Below the pieces are notes generated by a model. It was not told the origin of the DNA. It made no database searches and was given only the letters and a program-made list of their open reading frames with translations. From assembly GCA_036250195.1 (NCBI GenBank), contig JAVHZZ010000010.1, positions 107,096,278 through 107,160,277 on the forward strand: a stretch of 64,000 bases of DNA, written 5' to 3'. Shown here piece after piece: positions 12,576 through 24,933 of the stretch (position 1 is the first letter of the stretch; the number at the start of each line of letters is the position of its first letter). Source of the DNA: Mixophyes australis (Eukaryota; Chordata; Amphibia; Anura; Limnodynastidae). Position numbers and translations under genes: made by a program.

Positions 12576-13682
12576 CTGTGCGCAGGTAAACCAGGGATTA
12601 ATGGATGCTGAATCTACTTCACAGGCCTGAGTTGTATCACCCAGCTGGAATGTGTATATTTGGAGAGGGCTGTTGTCTACCAGTTTCAAGATGAGATCAA
12701 CCTCTCACCTGTGGTTTATGACAGCCAGGTGCTGTGTCTACAATATTTGATGGTTCCTCCTAGTGGACTTGTGTTATTTCAGGTAGGAAAAGTACATCAA
12801 GACAAAACAATTCATGATCCATAATTGAGAAGATGCCTGTACATATCTGTAATCAGGGAAGCAACACACACTAAATGTGTCATTCATAATTAACAGAAAT
12901 AACATTGCTTCCTAAGGAATCCATATTTCATAATGATGTTTCCTATGCATATGTGCATAAACTCATACACTGTGTTTTAGATATAATATTATATCTTTAT
13001 TATGTTCCCAGAGAAAAATGTCCTAATAATAGGATTTCTGACCAGAAGTGGTTTTGAACAGAAGGCATTGACAGGATCATACAACAATTTAGCATACCCC
13101 ATTCTTCTTTCAGTGACCTCATTGTGTACGGGGGTTTTGGGCAAGGAGTGAATGTTTAAAAATGCTAACATGATATTAGACAATGGTCAGATGCTACTAA
13201 GGAACTGCAAACTGGGTGTTTTGTTGTGATTAACCCTTTCATGTCACACTCTTTCTACCTCCACGGTCTTCGATTTTCTTGATACCCTAAGCATAGATAA
13301 GTACTGGTTATTTCATCCCGCTCACATCGTAATCATCATGACTGGACATAAGCAAATACCTTTTAATGCAATTTAATTCATTTGTGAGCCTGTCAGACCC
13401 TATAATCATAGTCAAGTAGTGAACAAATTCTTGTGGGTTTTTTGAAACACAATACAATTTAATTTGAAGGATGTTCTTACATCGTCTAATCATATCGCAG
13501 TACTACTTATAAATAATTCTGCCCAATCTGCCCTTGGCACATCGATTTACCTCAAGTCTACACCTCACTTACATTCTCCCGCGTTCCTTTTTGCTTCTCA
13601 AAGACATTATTAGTGGTATTCTAAGTACTTCATGCTGAACCAAAACCAGGGAATAATAGTTCTACATTTTGAGATACATGTT
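12576..13682. other. Intergenic stretch, no gene seen
   Basis: No coding region or repeat family was recognised. Confidence 0.5.
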
Positions 13683-13984
13683 CAGGGGCAAACGCAGGAT
13701 TTGTAGAGGGGGGTTTCCACACCACGCCACCAGTGGGCGTGACCAGCATGCATGGGGGCGTGTCTATAATTTTAGACAGTGCTTGGCTGCTCTCCAACTC
13801 TTCCTATCCCCATAATATACATGGGCAATGCTGCGTGTACTACTGTTAGGTGCACGCAGCTCTCCCTTTTCAAGCAGAGCCGTGTAAAGCAGGGGCAGGG
13901 TCCAGCCACCTCAATTATACAGTGCCCCAGGCTTAGAGGGGGGTTTCCAGGAACTAGAACCCCCCCCCCCTTTATTTGCCTATG
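13683..13984 (+). mobile_element. 300-bp non-autonomous DNA element, family A, copy 2
   Basis: It begins CAGGGGCAAACGCAGGATTT and ends CCTTTATTTGCCTATG, in the opposite orientation to the copies at 1208-1513 and 36848-37138. The internal phrases are shared with those copies. A clean target duplication was not found; ATGTT occurs on both flanks but at different offsets. Confidence 0.7.
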
Positions 13985-15639
13985 ATGTTAAGCTGACCAT
14001 CTCGCACCAAAATCTTCTTCTCGTATGCACAAGGAAGTAGTGATATAATTTAGGTAATTTTTGAGGCACTAGATATTCATGAGCATGCAGCCTATGAGAT
14101 ATGAAGTGCCTCGTGCCTCACTCCTCTATTATTCTCAGGCATCTCCAGATAAAGAAAACACTTTGAGTGATATTCACATCAACCTGACAGACTTCACATA
14201 TTGACAATAACTCAGTTCTACGTGGGTGTCCTGTGGGGTCCGCTACAGTTCAGCGCGCTAGTTAATTAGATCTCTCGCCTCTTTGTGCAGGCTGACAATC
14301 TACGCTCAGGCGGCAGCGGGGGGACGTCAGGCCGGTGGGAATCAAACTGCATCCAGCCACGACATCAGGCAAGCCATTGAACTACTGTCATACGCTAGCG
14401 ATTTTCAGTCACTTTCGGACTCAGATGGGTACGAACCAACCTCTGCAAGCTCTTAATTTCAATGCTAATAAAAAAAAAAAAAGCTTCGGATTGTGGGAAC
14501 CGACAGATCGGGTGAATTAAAAGAACTTCCAGAGGCGTTTCTGACGTTCAGTCTGTGGGTTTGAAGTGAGAGGGATCGAGGTTACTGGGCCACATTCATT
14601 TACACTATAAAAATATCACACTATGAAATACAGAGCTCTGTATTCAGCTAAGTATTCAACATTTAAAGAAAGCTGCCTCTATCCTAATGGAGTGCTATCA
14701 TACTATAGTCTTTAATCATATTTTTCTATTACCTCCTCCTCTTATTGCCACAACTCCCTGCTGTCTTTATAATAAAATAGTATTATCCCTTTTTAGTAGG
14801 TGTTTGGTGGTCTCAGTGACCACAACTCTGTCTGAATGATATTACTGTCCTGGTCTGTGTGAGCGCAGTGTTTCATAAACCCAGTCCCCTTGCAGTACAG
14901 GTTTTCCATCTCTCCTTGTTGCAGCACAGGTGTTCTAATTACAACTGTCATGAAAATAAATTCAAAATAGAAACATTGTTTGGAGGATAATATTACTGAA
15001 TAAACTGGCCCTTCACCATAGATCGGATAATGCTGTGTTCAGAATTATCATTGTGTAGTCTTTAGAAGACATTTAAAAGTTTAATCTATGAGGCCTTACA
15101 TTAAATTCAAATGTTCTGTTATCCTATCTAGTCACAGAGGCCTTGTTAAAAATTTAGAGTAATGGAGTATTGTCTCCCTCCTAACGCACAAGTTATATGT
15201 ATATATCCCAAAGTTCTTACCCAAAGCTCTAATACTCAGTTTTCCTCTTCAAACCTGATTGTTACATAACTGACACTGACCTCACCTGTGTTTAAAGCCT
15301 CCAATCTGTACAGAGCATATTTGTTACCTAGGAGACTGCAAGCCCATTTCTCAGACATCTGCACTGCCCCAAAGTGATGGAGCTTAAAGAAGATTCGCTC
15401 TATACTGCAACTATCAGAGCTTATAAGTCATGTTTCCATTTACAAAATAAATACCTGTTATTTTCTGTTTTTTGTATTTACCAAGCCTACTAGCTCTATT
15501 CCACCTGTACCATATATAATAGTCTATTATTTGTTATAAATCTGTAACTATAAAGGGCTCACTGTATATGTTCCCGTAAACCTCACATCAACCTTAGAAT
15601 TCTAAACATTCTGCATGCAAATAAACACACGGAGACATG
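13985..15639. other. Intergenic stretch, no gene seen
   Basis: Contains a poly-A run near 14469 and otherwise ordinary AT-rich DNA. No gene or repeat family was recognised. Confidence 0.5.
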
Positions 15640-16210
15640 TATAAGTTATTAAAAATTGCCAGAACTTTTATTATGATTTTAACTTTAACTAAAACCTATG
15701 GTGGCGGAGAAAGGGGCACTGCGAAACAACTCTCAAGCTGATAACACAATATCACGAGTGGACTGGCGCAAACCGCCGTACGTCCACAACCACGGGAAAC
15801 AAATCCCATCATAACTTGCGCTGAGTTGGCGTCAGAGTGACTGCCCCTTTAAAACTCACGCTGCCCTCCCTCTCCGAGCCGGACAGGAACCCTCCTCACC
15901 GAAGGGCCAAAAAGGGAGTTACTGGTGCCTCAAAGGGGGGCAGTGACCTACGACAACTACCTGTGCGCCCACAAATCAGCCGCTGAACGCAGTGCCTTCC
16001 TACCGCAACATAAACCCAGAAATACTCGCAACTAGGAGTGGGTGGGTGGGATCTCGTGCTGTGGAATGAGGCAGAACAGGAAGTACAGCCTTCTTTACCA
16101 ATCAAGGTCCCTCCCACTGGAGCACACATTGGTCAGGCCAAAACCTATGTTAACCCCTTCAGGTAAGATTTCAGCTTACTACAAACCCTGTCGCCCTTTA
16201 AGTGCATTCG
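15640..16210 (-). other. GC-rich block of unknown origin, possibly a retroelement end
   Basis: This block stands out from its AT-rich surroundings by base composition (for example 15840-16130). Read on the minus strand it runs from GC-rich, promoter-like sequence to an AATAAA-type signal near 15670 (ATAATAAAAGTT). That layout would suit a solitary LTR or other retroelement end. No coding motif, clear terminal dinucleotides or target duplication was identified, so the origin stays open. Confidence 0.25.
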
Positions 16211-18038
16211 TCCTATGCAGCCTCACTTGTCAATTGAATTGGACAATAAGGTTCATTTACTAACTGCACGGTATTTGTACAAGTATGACTATTTGTCCAT
16301 TTACTGCTTAAGGTACACTCCAACCTTTCACTTTCGAACTGCCCCTTAAAATGGGGATACACCTATGTTTGTGGTTTTGCTGATCCACCTTAAAACACCC
16401 GTGGTGAAGATTGCAAAAACGCGACATTCATTCATTTCATATTTCTCTTTTCCCCATAAATATTTCTCCTTCCAGCATCAATAACTCACCAGTTTTAACT
16501 TTGTCCTCACTCTCGTTTAAATATCTTGTTCAAAACAAATAACCTTTTTGTAGTCTCTACTGAGGGAAGCAGAGGAGTACAGTTTACCCTCCTCTACAAC
16601 ATTATAAAATATTTGAGAGGTGGTTTGTTCCCCTTTAGCTAAAGAGCTTTGCTATGGTGATAACGTTTCCATTAGTGGAAGATGGATTGAGCACAGATCA
16701 TTCTGCTTAGAACTTGTTGACAGATACAAACCATTCTGTTCCTGTTATCAAAAAGTTATTTTCTAAGTATGTAATTGCTCCTTTGGGGCTATTGACAGTG
16801 AAATGAATGCTGTACATGGGGTCTCTCATTCCCTGCTTTCACGGTTTATGAGACATTGCTTGTCGTCGTAAAAAGACACTTTATAAATAACATTAGTTCC
16901 TTTAATGAGAGGATAGCCTGACACCAATCATGTACAGGCTTCAAGGCTGCCAAATCTTGAAGTAATAAAGAGAATAGGATGTAAGGGGGGGCGGGTGAGA
17001 ATCTATCTCCTGTGCACTAGTTGTAGGTTCAAAATGTGGGAGGAGAAGTAGGCCTCTAGGTTTGAGGTTTTTAGAACACAGAAGAAATGCTAGCAATAAA
17101 AAAATGTACCTGGAGTGTATCACCGCAATTTATCACCCTCCATACAGGAGATCAAAGAAGACTGTTTGTGACAGGGATTGAGTATATAAAAAAAGCACAG
17201 AGGGGTGGGGATAGGTTTCAAACACTGTGAAGATGAGGAGACTACTGGATATTTAATCTTAATTCTGGGTGGGTTTAATGAAAGTATTGAACTGAATAAT
17301 GTTCACTGTTCAGTGATTGTAGCCTTAGACCTGAAGCTGATAGTGCTTTCTTCATTGGCTGTGCATATATTATATGATTTTGTGGTTGTATTTTGAAATG
17401 ATTCTGTTGCACTTTAATTTGCTTTTATTATAGAGGGTTCTGTTATTTAATTCAAACCTAATAGCGAATGCGATTTTCATGCTTAAAACAAATGTTAACA
17501 AACTTATCTTCTGCTTATGACCTGGTTGGGTGTCAGAGTGTTTGATGTACGTCTGTGGTGAACCTGGTGAATATACTACTGGTGCAGAGCGTGATACATC
17601 TAGCAATGCACATATATGTCTATTTTTGCAATGCTGCATGTTAGAGCTTACTTGTTTTAATGTATATGTGTATATCTCAGCATCAGGCCCGATGTGTAGA
17701 AATATCTTGTATATCTGCAAAATAGATGCATTGTAAGGAATCTGTGCAAATATCTGTATACTACCATCACAAGCACATGCTCGTCACCTCATCCTGTAAA
17801 TGTCAGAGTGCAACAGAAAGTTAATGCCAAAATTTCAAATTTTATACTAAATTTTCTGTGCGATGACCAGACTATATATTGCCAAAAAGTGGAAACCTGA
17901 ATTTATCTGCTAGACCTCTACAATGAGACGATCAAATAAAACACTCTCTAGAGATACGTCTTACCAGCCTCCAAGGTGCGATACATGAATAGAGGGTCAG
18001 CGCTACCACTAAGCACCAGGGTTTAGTCCTACCTGCCA
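16211..18038. other. Intergenic stretch, no gene seen
   Basis: The longest frame (17370-17720, minus, 116 codons) has no recognisable domain or motif and is probably chance. No repeat family was recognised. Confidence 0.5.
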
Positions 18039-18323
18039 CAGGGCCATCTTTTCCATTGGGCACGATGGGCAGCTGCCCAGAGGCCCCACGGGCAAGGGGG
18101 CCCCATAGGCACAGCTCTTAATGAGAATAAATAATCCTGCAAAAGAAAAAAACCTGCAAAAAAAACCTACAAGGATCACTGAGCAAGTGCATCTATCTAT
18201 CTCTATCTCTATATATCTATATCTGTATCTTTATACATCTATATATCTATATCTATATCTATATCTAGGGGCCCCGGTGCACTGCTTTGCCCGGGGGCCC
18301 ATAATGTTGTTAAGATGGCCCTG
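18039..18323. mobile_element. hAT-type MITE with exact 8-bp target duplication
   Basis: Perfect 12-bp terminal inverted repeats CAGGGCCATCTT (18039-18050) and AAGATGGCCCTG (18312-18323) are flanked by the exact 8-bp direct repeat ACCTGCCA at 18031-18038 and 18324-18331. CA...TG ends with an 8-bp duplication are the hallmark of the hAT superfamily. The ends also pair further in (GGGGCCCC-rich arms). A (TATC)n-like microsatellite occupies about 18190-18267. No transposase is present, so it depended on a partner elsewhere. Confidence 0.92.
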
Positions 18324-19400
18324 ACCTGCCAACATTTTGGTAGGTGACATTGGGACGGAGGCATGGCCATGTCACAATGGGGGTTTGGCCACACCTTAGG
18401 GGTGTGTCTAGTGCTGCCCTGTTCTTTAAACGCCCCCCCCCCCCCGTTCTCTCTCCCCCTCCAAACACCTTCATTGCCATGCTCACCTGGTCTGTGATAC
18501 CACCTCCCTGCTCCACCCACACAAATAAGGCAGGGAAACACCAAAGGGCAAGTGGGCATGCCGGGGGACGGAGAGAGCGATCTCAGGCACCCATGGATTT
18601 CATCTGAGGATATTCCTACTTAAGTACTAATGATTTATCATTGTAATTTTTATTAATGTATAAAATGTTCTTATTTGCTTTTCACAGTTTTTTTTTATTA
18701 AGAATATAGATAAATATTTTTCAAAAATCATTTTAAAAACGATTCAACAGATAAACTGCAGCCATCGGGAAAATGTCGCCATCGTCCGTACGTTTTCGGG
18801 CCCGTAAGGACCACGGATCATCTGTTACACCCCATATGTGTGTCTGGCTTTTTAAGCTTTGGGGGTTCTGTACTGTGATAATTATACACATAACGATGAG
18901 GCGCAGATAGTGGCAGGTGCTGATAAACAAGAAAATTATTGGAAGTTATTCAGTCTAAAACAACTTTGCTTTAATGAGCAGTTGACAAATTGCTTTCGTC
19001 TCCGGGCACCGATCATTAGCTTGACTGACTTGTTGAGGTGTTTGACGTCTGTGTTTAGAACATCCATCTTGTGGCAGATTGTGTTCCTGAAACGCGTCTG
19101 TCTGGAATAGTAAGTAACATGTTTCTCTGATCGTCTCCCCAGGACATTGGACTCAGCATCTCTGGGTGATTCCAAGGCTTTAGTTTTACAGGGCAACTAA
19201 CTTTAAGAAGTGATGAAGGTGAAATGTAATGTTCCACTTTCCACTGCAGTCTTGTTTAAAAATGAATAAATAAAAAATATTAGATAACAAAAAGTACAAT
19301 AGAAAAGTTTCTCCTGCTGCACCGCTAAGAAATGAAGTTGGATGTATGAACTTTGTTTTATATAGAGGTGTATTTACCACCATAGTCTTCTTGCATCAGT
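18324..19400. other. Intergenic stretch, no gene seen
   Basis: The part directly after the hAT-type element (18324-18420, GGCCATGTCACAATGGGGGT and a poly-C run) may be an older GC-rich repeat. The rest is AT-rich and without recognised features. The frame at 18239-18559 (minus) crosses a poly-C run and is not credible as a gene. Confidence 0.45.
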
Positions 19401-20085
19401 GTGACAGGAGCCTCACTGTGCTGCTGGGGACCCTGCTCCTTCCACTATATAACTCTTAGTCTGTGGCTTCCTGAGGCCTCCATTCCCCTCTTCACATCAT
19501 GTCACTGCCCCTGTCACATGCAGCCCTGTCCTCACTAACACATCACTCATCTCCTGATATACTCTGTGCTGCTGGGGGACCCTGCTCCTTCCACTATATA
19601 ACTCTCAGACTATGGCTTCCTGCTGCCTCCTTTCTCCTCACATCATGTCACTGCCCCTGTCACATACAGCCCTGTCCTCACTAACACATCACTCATCTCC
19701 TGATATACTCTGTGCTGCTGGGGGACCCTGCTCCTTCCATTATATAACTCTCAGTCTGTGGCTTCCTGCTGCCTCCATTCCCCTCCTCACATCATGTCAC
19801 TGCCCCTGTCACATGCAGCTCTGTCCTCACTAACACATCACTCATCTCCTGATATACTCTGTGCTGCTGGAGGACCCTGCTGTTTCCACTATATAACTCT
19901 CAGTCTGTGGCTTCCTGCTGCCTCCATTCCCCTCCTCACATCATGTCACTGCCCCTGTCACATGCAGCTCTGTCCTCACTAACACATCACTCATCTCCTG
20001 ATATACTCTGTGCTGCTGGGGACCCTGCTCCTTCCACTATATAACTCTCAGTCTGTGGCTTCCTGCTGCCTCCATTCCCCTCCTC
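19401..20085. repeat. 146-149 bp tandem repeat, about 4.6 copies
   Basis: The phrase GTGCTGCTGGGGGACCCTGC or a close variant starts at 19418, 19566, 19712, 19861 and 20010. Each unit also holds CCACTATATAACTCTCAGTC, TCATGTCACTGCCCCTGTCA and CACATCACTCATCTCCTGAT. Copies differ by a few bases only, so the array is fairly young. Similar peptides predicted from it (SSLTHHSSPDILCAAGG) are by-products of the repeat. Confidence 0.93.
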
Positions 20086-21228
20086 TTATGTCATGTGATG
20101 TAATCCCTGACATCAAGATACATCATATTTGACATTTTCCCACCTGTAATGTCACCTTGAAACCAACAAAACTCAATTAAAAAACAAATAGATTATTTTA
20201 GGAAAATATGTTAAAATAAAACACCTACAATACCCTTGCTGCATATGTGTTGTATTTTATTAAGAATTAATCACATATTAACAGCATATTAATGAAAAGC
20301 TTAAAGTAAGTTAAGACCATACGATACGTTGCAATTTATTTTATGAATGATATTATCACAATCTTTGTGGATAATTGCAGCTAACGTTGACCCAACTTGT
20401 ATTTTGTGGTATTGTGTTGCTATTTGCCTGTGATATTCAGTAAAATACTTTCAGAACCACCTGTCTTTCAGATCTGCAATGTGCTGAAACATTGTAACTA
20501 TACTTTTCAATGTATTATTTGGACCTTGCTCTGTGGGTATATAGTCGCTGTATACCGTCCTGTACTCTTTCTGAGGTTACAGAGTGCAAGTAGCTTCTCA
20601 ATCACCATATGTTCTGTAGCGCCCGCTGTGCGCAGCCCGTAAAATACCATTTTCAGAAACGGTTTCTTCAAGCAGACATTGAGCAAGAACTTTTACAATT
20701 ATTTAACATTTCACCTTAAAGAAATATCAACCAGTGAAGATTCTGTGGAACGTTGGAATTTTTTTTTCCAAACACTGTTTCATATTCATATTTCCTAAAC
20801 TCCTGTTTATTTTTTCTCTTTGATAAATATAATGAAAACATTTATAGGCAAATTTTGTTTTGTGCTCTCAGATCAGTGTGGGTGGATTAGATGGAGAACG
20901 TGTTTTGCTAAATAGAGCGCTAGGTGTAGGTTATCAACTCTCGTAATTATTTTCATTAGATGTTTGTAGATGATCGTGGCTGCGAGCTTTCATTTTACAT
21001 TAATGCTTCCAGTTTAATTGCTCATAAAAACAGCAAGAAATCGTTACTCCATTAAAACCAGCAGCAGCCTGATTACAGAGTTACCCCATTAACTGGTCAC
21101 ACCACAAAGAAGTTGGTTTTGTAAACTTTGTTTCGCACAGAGGTGCGTTCAATGCCGCAATCTTCTCCCATTTGTATGACGGAAGCCGCACATCACTCCT
21201 CTGGGATAATATTTAGCTATATAACAGC
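20086..21228. other. Intergenic stretch, no gene seen
   Basis: No coding region was recognised. The part from about 20900 to 21080 has balanced, non-repetitive sequence with several ATTA/TAAT motifs and could be regulatory, but nothing in the window alone proves it. Confidence 0.4.
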
Positions 21229-21569
21229 AGGTGGCTCAGTGGTTAGCACTTCTGTCTCACAGCACTGGGGTCATGAGTTCAATTCCCGACCATGGCCTTA
21301 TCTGTGTGGAGTTTGTATGTTCTCCCCGTGTTTGCGTGGGTTTCCTCCAGGTGCTTCGGTTTCCTCCCACACTCCAAAAATCATACTGGTAGGTTAATTG
21401 GCTGCTATCAAATTGACCCTTGTCTGTCTCTTTCTGTCATGTGTGTGTGTTAGGGAGTTAGAATAGACTGTAAGCTTCAATGTGGCAGGGACTGATGTGA
21501 GTGAGTTCTCTGTACAGCGCTGCGGAATCAGTGGCGCTATATAAATAAATGGTGATGTTGATGATGATA
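21229..21569 (+). mobile_element. V-SINE-type SINE, full length
   Basis: A box AGGTGGCTCAGTGGTTAGCA, B box ATGAGTTCAATTCCCGACCA, central domain (TTTCCTCCAGGTGCTTCGGT), a GT-rich spacer, CTGTAAGCTTCAATGTGGCA, and the tail CGCTATATAAATAAATGGTG with GATGATGATG are all in order. Confidence 0.9.
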
Positions 21570-22555
21570 AAGGACACTGAGGTTCTGCTCCTTTCCAAAC
21601 GTCATCATCTTCCTCCATAAGCTCATATATTTTTGCAGAGCTAACGGGTGATTACTTATCTTCGATCTTTGCTATATTAAGTGCATTGGTTAGATACAGA
21701 GTATCCATCTGTTTACGGGGTATAATAATAAAGTTACAATGAATCCTAACACCGTTGACCATTAAACTGTCCTCAGTTGTAGAATACCCAAAAAAAAGTG
21801 TTTTCATCTTTGTTGGAGGCTCCCATATGTCTCACGATTGACCTCACACATCTCTTAGTGCGTTCTTGTTGCTCAATAGCTTCTCTTTTTAGTTCATTTA
21901 AAATTAAAATGGCTAAAGGGTTTAACGAGCAATGAAGCCGTACTCCCCGCTCGCCTTCTTTCTCACTCCGATCTCGCGGGGGCCTTCAGACGACTGTGTC
22001 CATTCCTAATGAAACGTTTGTGGAGCAGAAGACGCTGTATCACCATATAGCCGCGCTCCGCGGTGTGAAACCTCTCACCAGCCGGGCGCCAGGGGGACCG
22101 GAGACTGACAGATGCTTCATCTCTCACGAAGGCTCAAAGAACAATGATTTCGCTTTACAAGAGGACTGAAGTCAGATTGTCACTCAAATTATTCATTAGC
22201 AATCTGACACGTCTCGGGAAAATGTTTTCAGGGGAAGCAGGGTGGAAGTGGTAATGAGAGTAAACTAAATATCAAGCTCGGACTGTAGAAGATTTAGCTA
22301 AAATATAATTTTATCCTGAGAACTTTGCAATGTTCACTTATATGTTTCCATTTCTTGATACAGTGCTGTTAAATGGCCCCATGGTTGACTGTTGTGAAAT
22401 GGCTTTTAAAGAGTTAAAACAACAATATATAGAAGAGCCGGAATGAATGTTTCCTATTGTACATTATTCCTTATAATACACATGTCTCTAAGTGAAACTA
22501 AGCTAATTATCCAGATGTGTTTAACTATCACTGACTTTCACTATCATGTAACACG
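21570..22555. other. Intergenic stretch, no gene seen
   Basis: Contains a GC-rich stretch at about 21945-22100 and otherwise ordinary DNA. No coding exon was recognised; no repeat was assigned. Confidence 0.45.
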
Positions 22556-22634
22556 ATTTATTTATATAGCGCCACCAATTCCGCAGCGCTGTACAGAGAT
22601 TATCTGCCACTTGCATCAGTCCCTGCCCCATCGG
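22556..22634 (-). mobile_element. V-SINE tail fragment
   Basis: Only the 3' tail is present, read on the minus strand (TTTATTTATATAGCGCCACC, CCGCAGCGCTGTACAGAGA, CAGTCCCTGCCCCAT). It is truncated at its 5' side, the usual direction for retroposition, and abuts a MITE fragment. Confidence 0.75.
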
Positions 22635-22639
22635 ACCTG

Positions 22640-22778
22640 CTGTAAAATGACGCGTTTGCGTCATTACGTCACGGGGGCGGGTCCAAAATTATGCAAATTT
22701 GGGAGCCCCGACCCCCATCACGCCCCCACCTCCCCCGGCGGCCTCTGGGAAGCCAACTTTAGAAAGTTGGCAAGTATG
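22640..22778. mobile_element. hAT-type MITE family D, truncated copy
   Basis: The right terminus AGAAAGTTGGCAAGTATG is that of family D (complete copies at 34934, 45799, 47266, 56060 and 63030). The GCGTCATTACGTCACGGGGG interior also fits. The left terminus is missing where the V-SINE tail begins. Confidence 0.65.
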
Positions 22779-22978
22779 ATATATGTTAGATCTGAGTTCC
22801 CCATCTCCAGTCCTCCGGTCTATGCAATTTCTTGAACCCAAATAACTGAGGCACTAATTAAGTCACCAGTACTTAAACACACATTTCCTTAAAACCTGGA
22901 CTTGGGGAATTGGGGCTTGAGGATCAGAGATGAGAAACACTGGGTTAGATAAAGAAACAATTAATAAACTCAAACTCC

Positions 22979-23210
22979 TGTACTAAAGGACTTATTTACT
23001 TAAATTAGCTCTGCAGAGAACTACAGCACAGGTGTTTTTTGCATGCAGAGAATAGGCTGCTGGATTTTGCATGGAGCACACAAATACAAAGCAGTTTTAT
23101 TAGTACATTGCAATTTAGAGTTGAGTTAGGACGCCCCCTCTTCACTCTAAACCTGTCTGCACAATTTAATTTGCCCCCCACTGCAGTGCAACATGGCGAA
23201 ACATTCACCT
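22979..23210. mobile_element. Old remnant of the palindromic MITE family
   Basis: Phrases such as GGAGCACACAAATAC, ATTTAATTTGCCCCCCACTG and GTGCAACATGGCGAAAC resemble the right arm of the palindromic element at 36060-36401. Similarity is patchy and no ends are defined. Confidence 0.45.
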
Positions 23211-24354
23211 TCTCTCTGGATTTACACCTAGCTGCAAATGTGACCGTATATATTTTAAGTTTATATATTTTAAAAAGCATGTTTAGCCAGTACCCACTTT
23301 ACACAAGACTAAGAAACGAATGCTGGGGGAAGGCAGGGAACATTGCAAACAAAAAAATCAACAAGAGGGAAACAAATCTCCTCCTTGTCTCTGTCGTCTT
23401 CACCCCTAGCAACCTGTTGTGTCAATACAACGTTCCGTGATGTCAATCATATTAATGCGGAATATACCCGTTTTCATTTCTGACGAGCCGTCATCTGCTC
23501 AGCTTGATACCAGTTTCATTTAAAATAACAACACGTGAATTTAATTGCTTTGCCTGAGCTTTTGTTTTTTAAGGAAATGTATGGGATTGTATTTCGTAGG
23601 AGGAAGGGAATATCAGTCCGTCTATAAAACAATGGAGTAGAGTTGGTTACTGCTTGTAATAATTAGTGACATTGTAAAAAAATCCACTTGTCAATCTACT
23701 TAAAAGCCTTGAAAATTGAAGAACAAGATTTGCTAAATGAATGTTGCGAGAAATGTCTCCCCCCTGCTCAAACATGTACAACTATAAGAGGAAGGAATAT
23801 AGTTATTTATGTTTGGATTGGGGGCTCTTTGATTAATCTATGTTTCTGTGAGGGTCCCTCTGGCCAACACAGCCCCATCCGTACTCCAGCAACCGAGACA
23901 CAAATTTTGTTGCTGGAGGAATATGAGAGCGGATCAGAATATAATCTATCTATCTATAGAGTACATGAGAAGTGGCTGCCATCATTATCTCTGACAGGTA
24001 TCTGGGTAACGAGTCTGAGGACAAGTGTCAGGATCATCCTACAAGAACGATGAACACCTCCAACCAGAGGGAAAAAACTGAAAACATCTTTCCAAGTTCA
24101 AAATTAATATTTGAGTTTTTTAAGTAATCGATCATTACAGCAAATTGTCTGTCAGATGACACTAAATGCTGGGTCTGGTTTAATTTCCCAATTGGTGAAA
24201 AATTCTGATTTTAGAAGCTCGAGGAACATCTGATAAGTACTGTGAGCTGTCAGTGCCAAGTAGGAACCGAGCAAAGTCCTGTCACTTCGTCTATGTAGAA
24301 TGAATCATTTACCGACTGCCTGGCAGGTCTAGGGGGGAATCTGTGAAATAATGA
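23211..24354. other. Intergenic stretch, no gene seen
   Basis: The frame at 23688-24053 (+, 121 codons) has no recognisable domain, and its composition matches the surrounding non-coding DNA. Nothing else was recognised. Confidence 0.45.
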
Positions 24355-24570
24355 CATACTGAAAGGGTAGTAGATAGGTGGAAGGGCCACCCAGCATAGG
24401 TGGTAGAGGTTAGAGCAGTAGGGACATTTAAACATGCTTGGGATAGACATAAGATTATTCTAAATCTGGGAAGAAGAATCAAACATGATCTGAGGTTTTT
24501 AGGAATAAAATGGGGAGACTAGAGGACCGCCTGGACCTTACTACCGCCAAAGTCCATGTTTTCTACAATC
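24355..24570 (+). mobile_element. CR1-like LINE 3' tail fragment
   Basis: AAAGGGTAGTAGATAGGTGG, TTTAAACATGCTTGGGATAG with ACATAAG following, and GCCAAAGTCCATGTTTTC parallel the tail at 6400-6630. It is more diverged than that copy, and the 44-bp unit is not expanded here. Confidence 0.75.
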
Positions 24571-24901
24571 TATGGGAAATTCAGCACTGCAGCGGTTACT
24601 GAATTATACTTCCCATGATGCCTTGCTATATTGTTGATCTCGCAGCTGATGATGTGACATAGTACACCGTTTTTATTCTTACAGTGTTCTTCTTTGTATA
24701 CAAAGCTACGGTGTGTCTGTCACTGCGAATAAATGTCGCTTTTTCTAATTAAATTGTAAATAAAAGCCTGCGCTAATTGTGCGGAAATCTACCAGTGTGT
24801 GCCAGGCATGCAATCTGATCCTGTCTGCATGACACAATCTGATTGTATAGTATTCAGATGGGAAGATTTGGAATATTTCTATCGTAATTCAAACAAATGA
24901 A

Positions 24902-24933
<32 letters not shown>

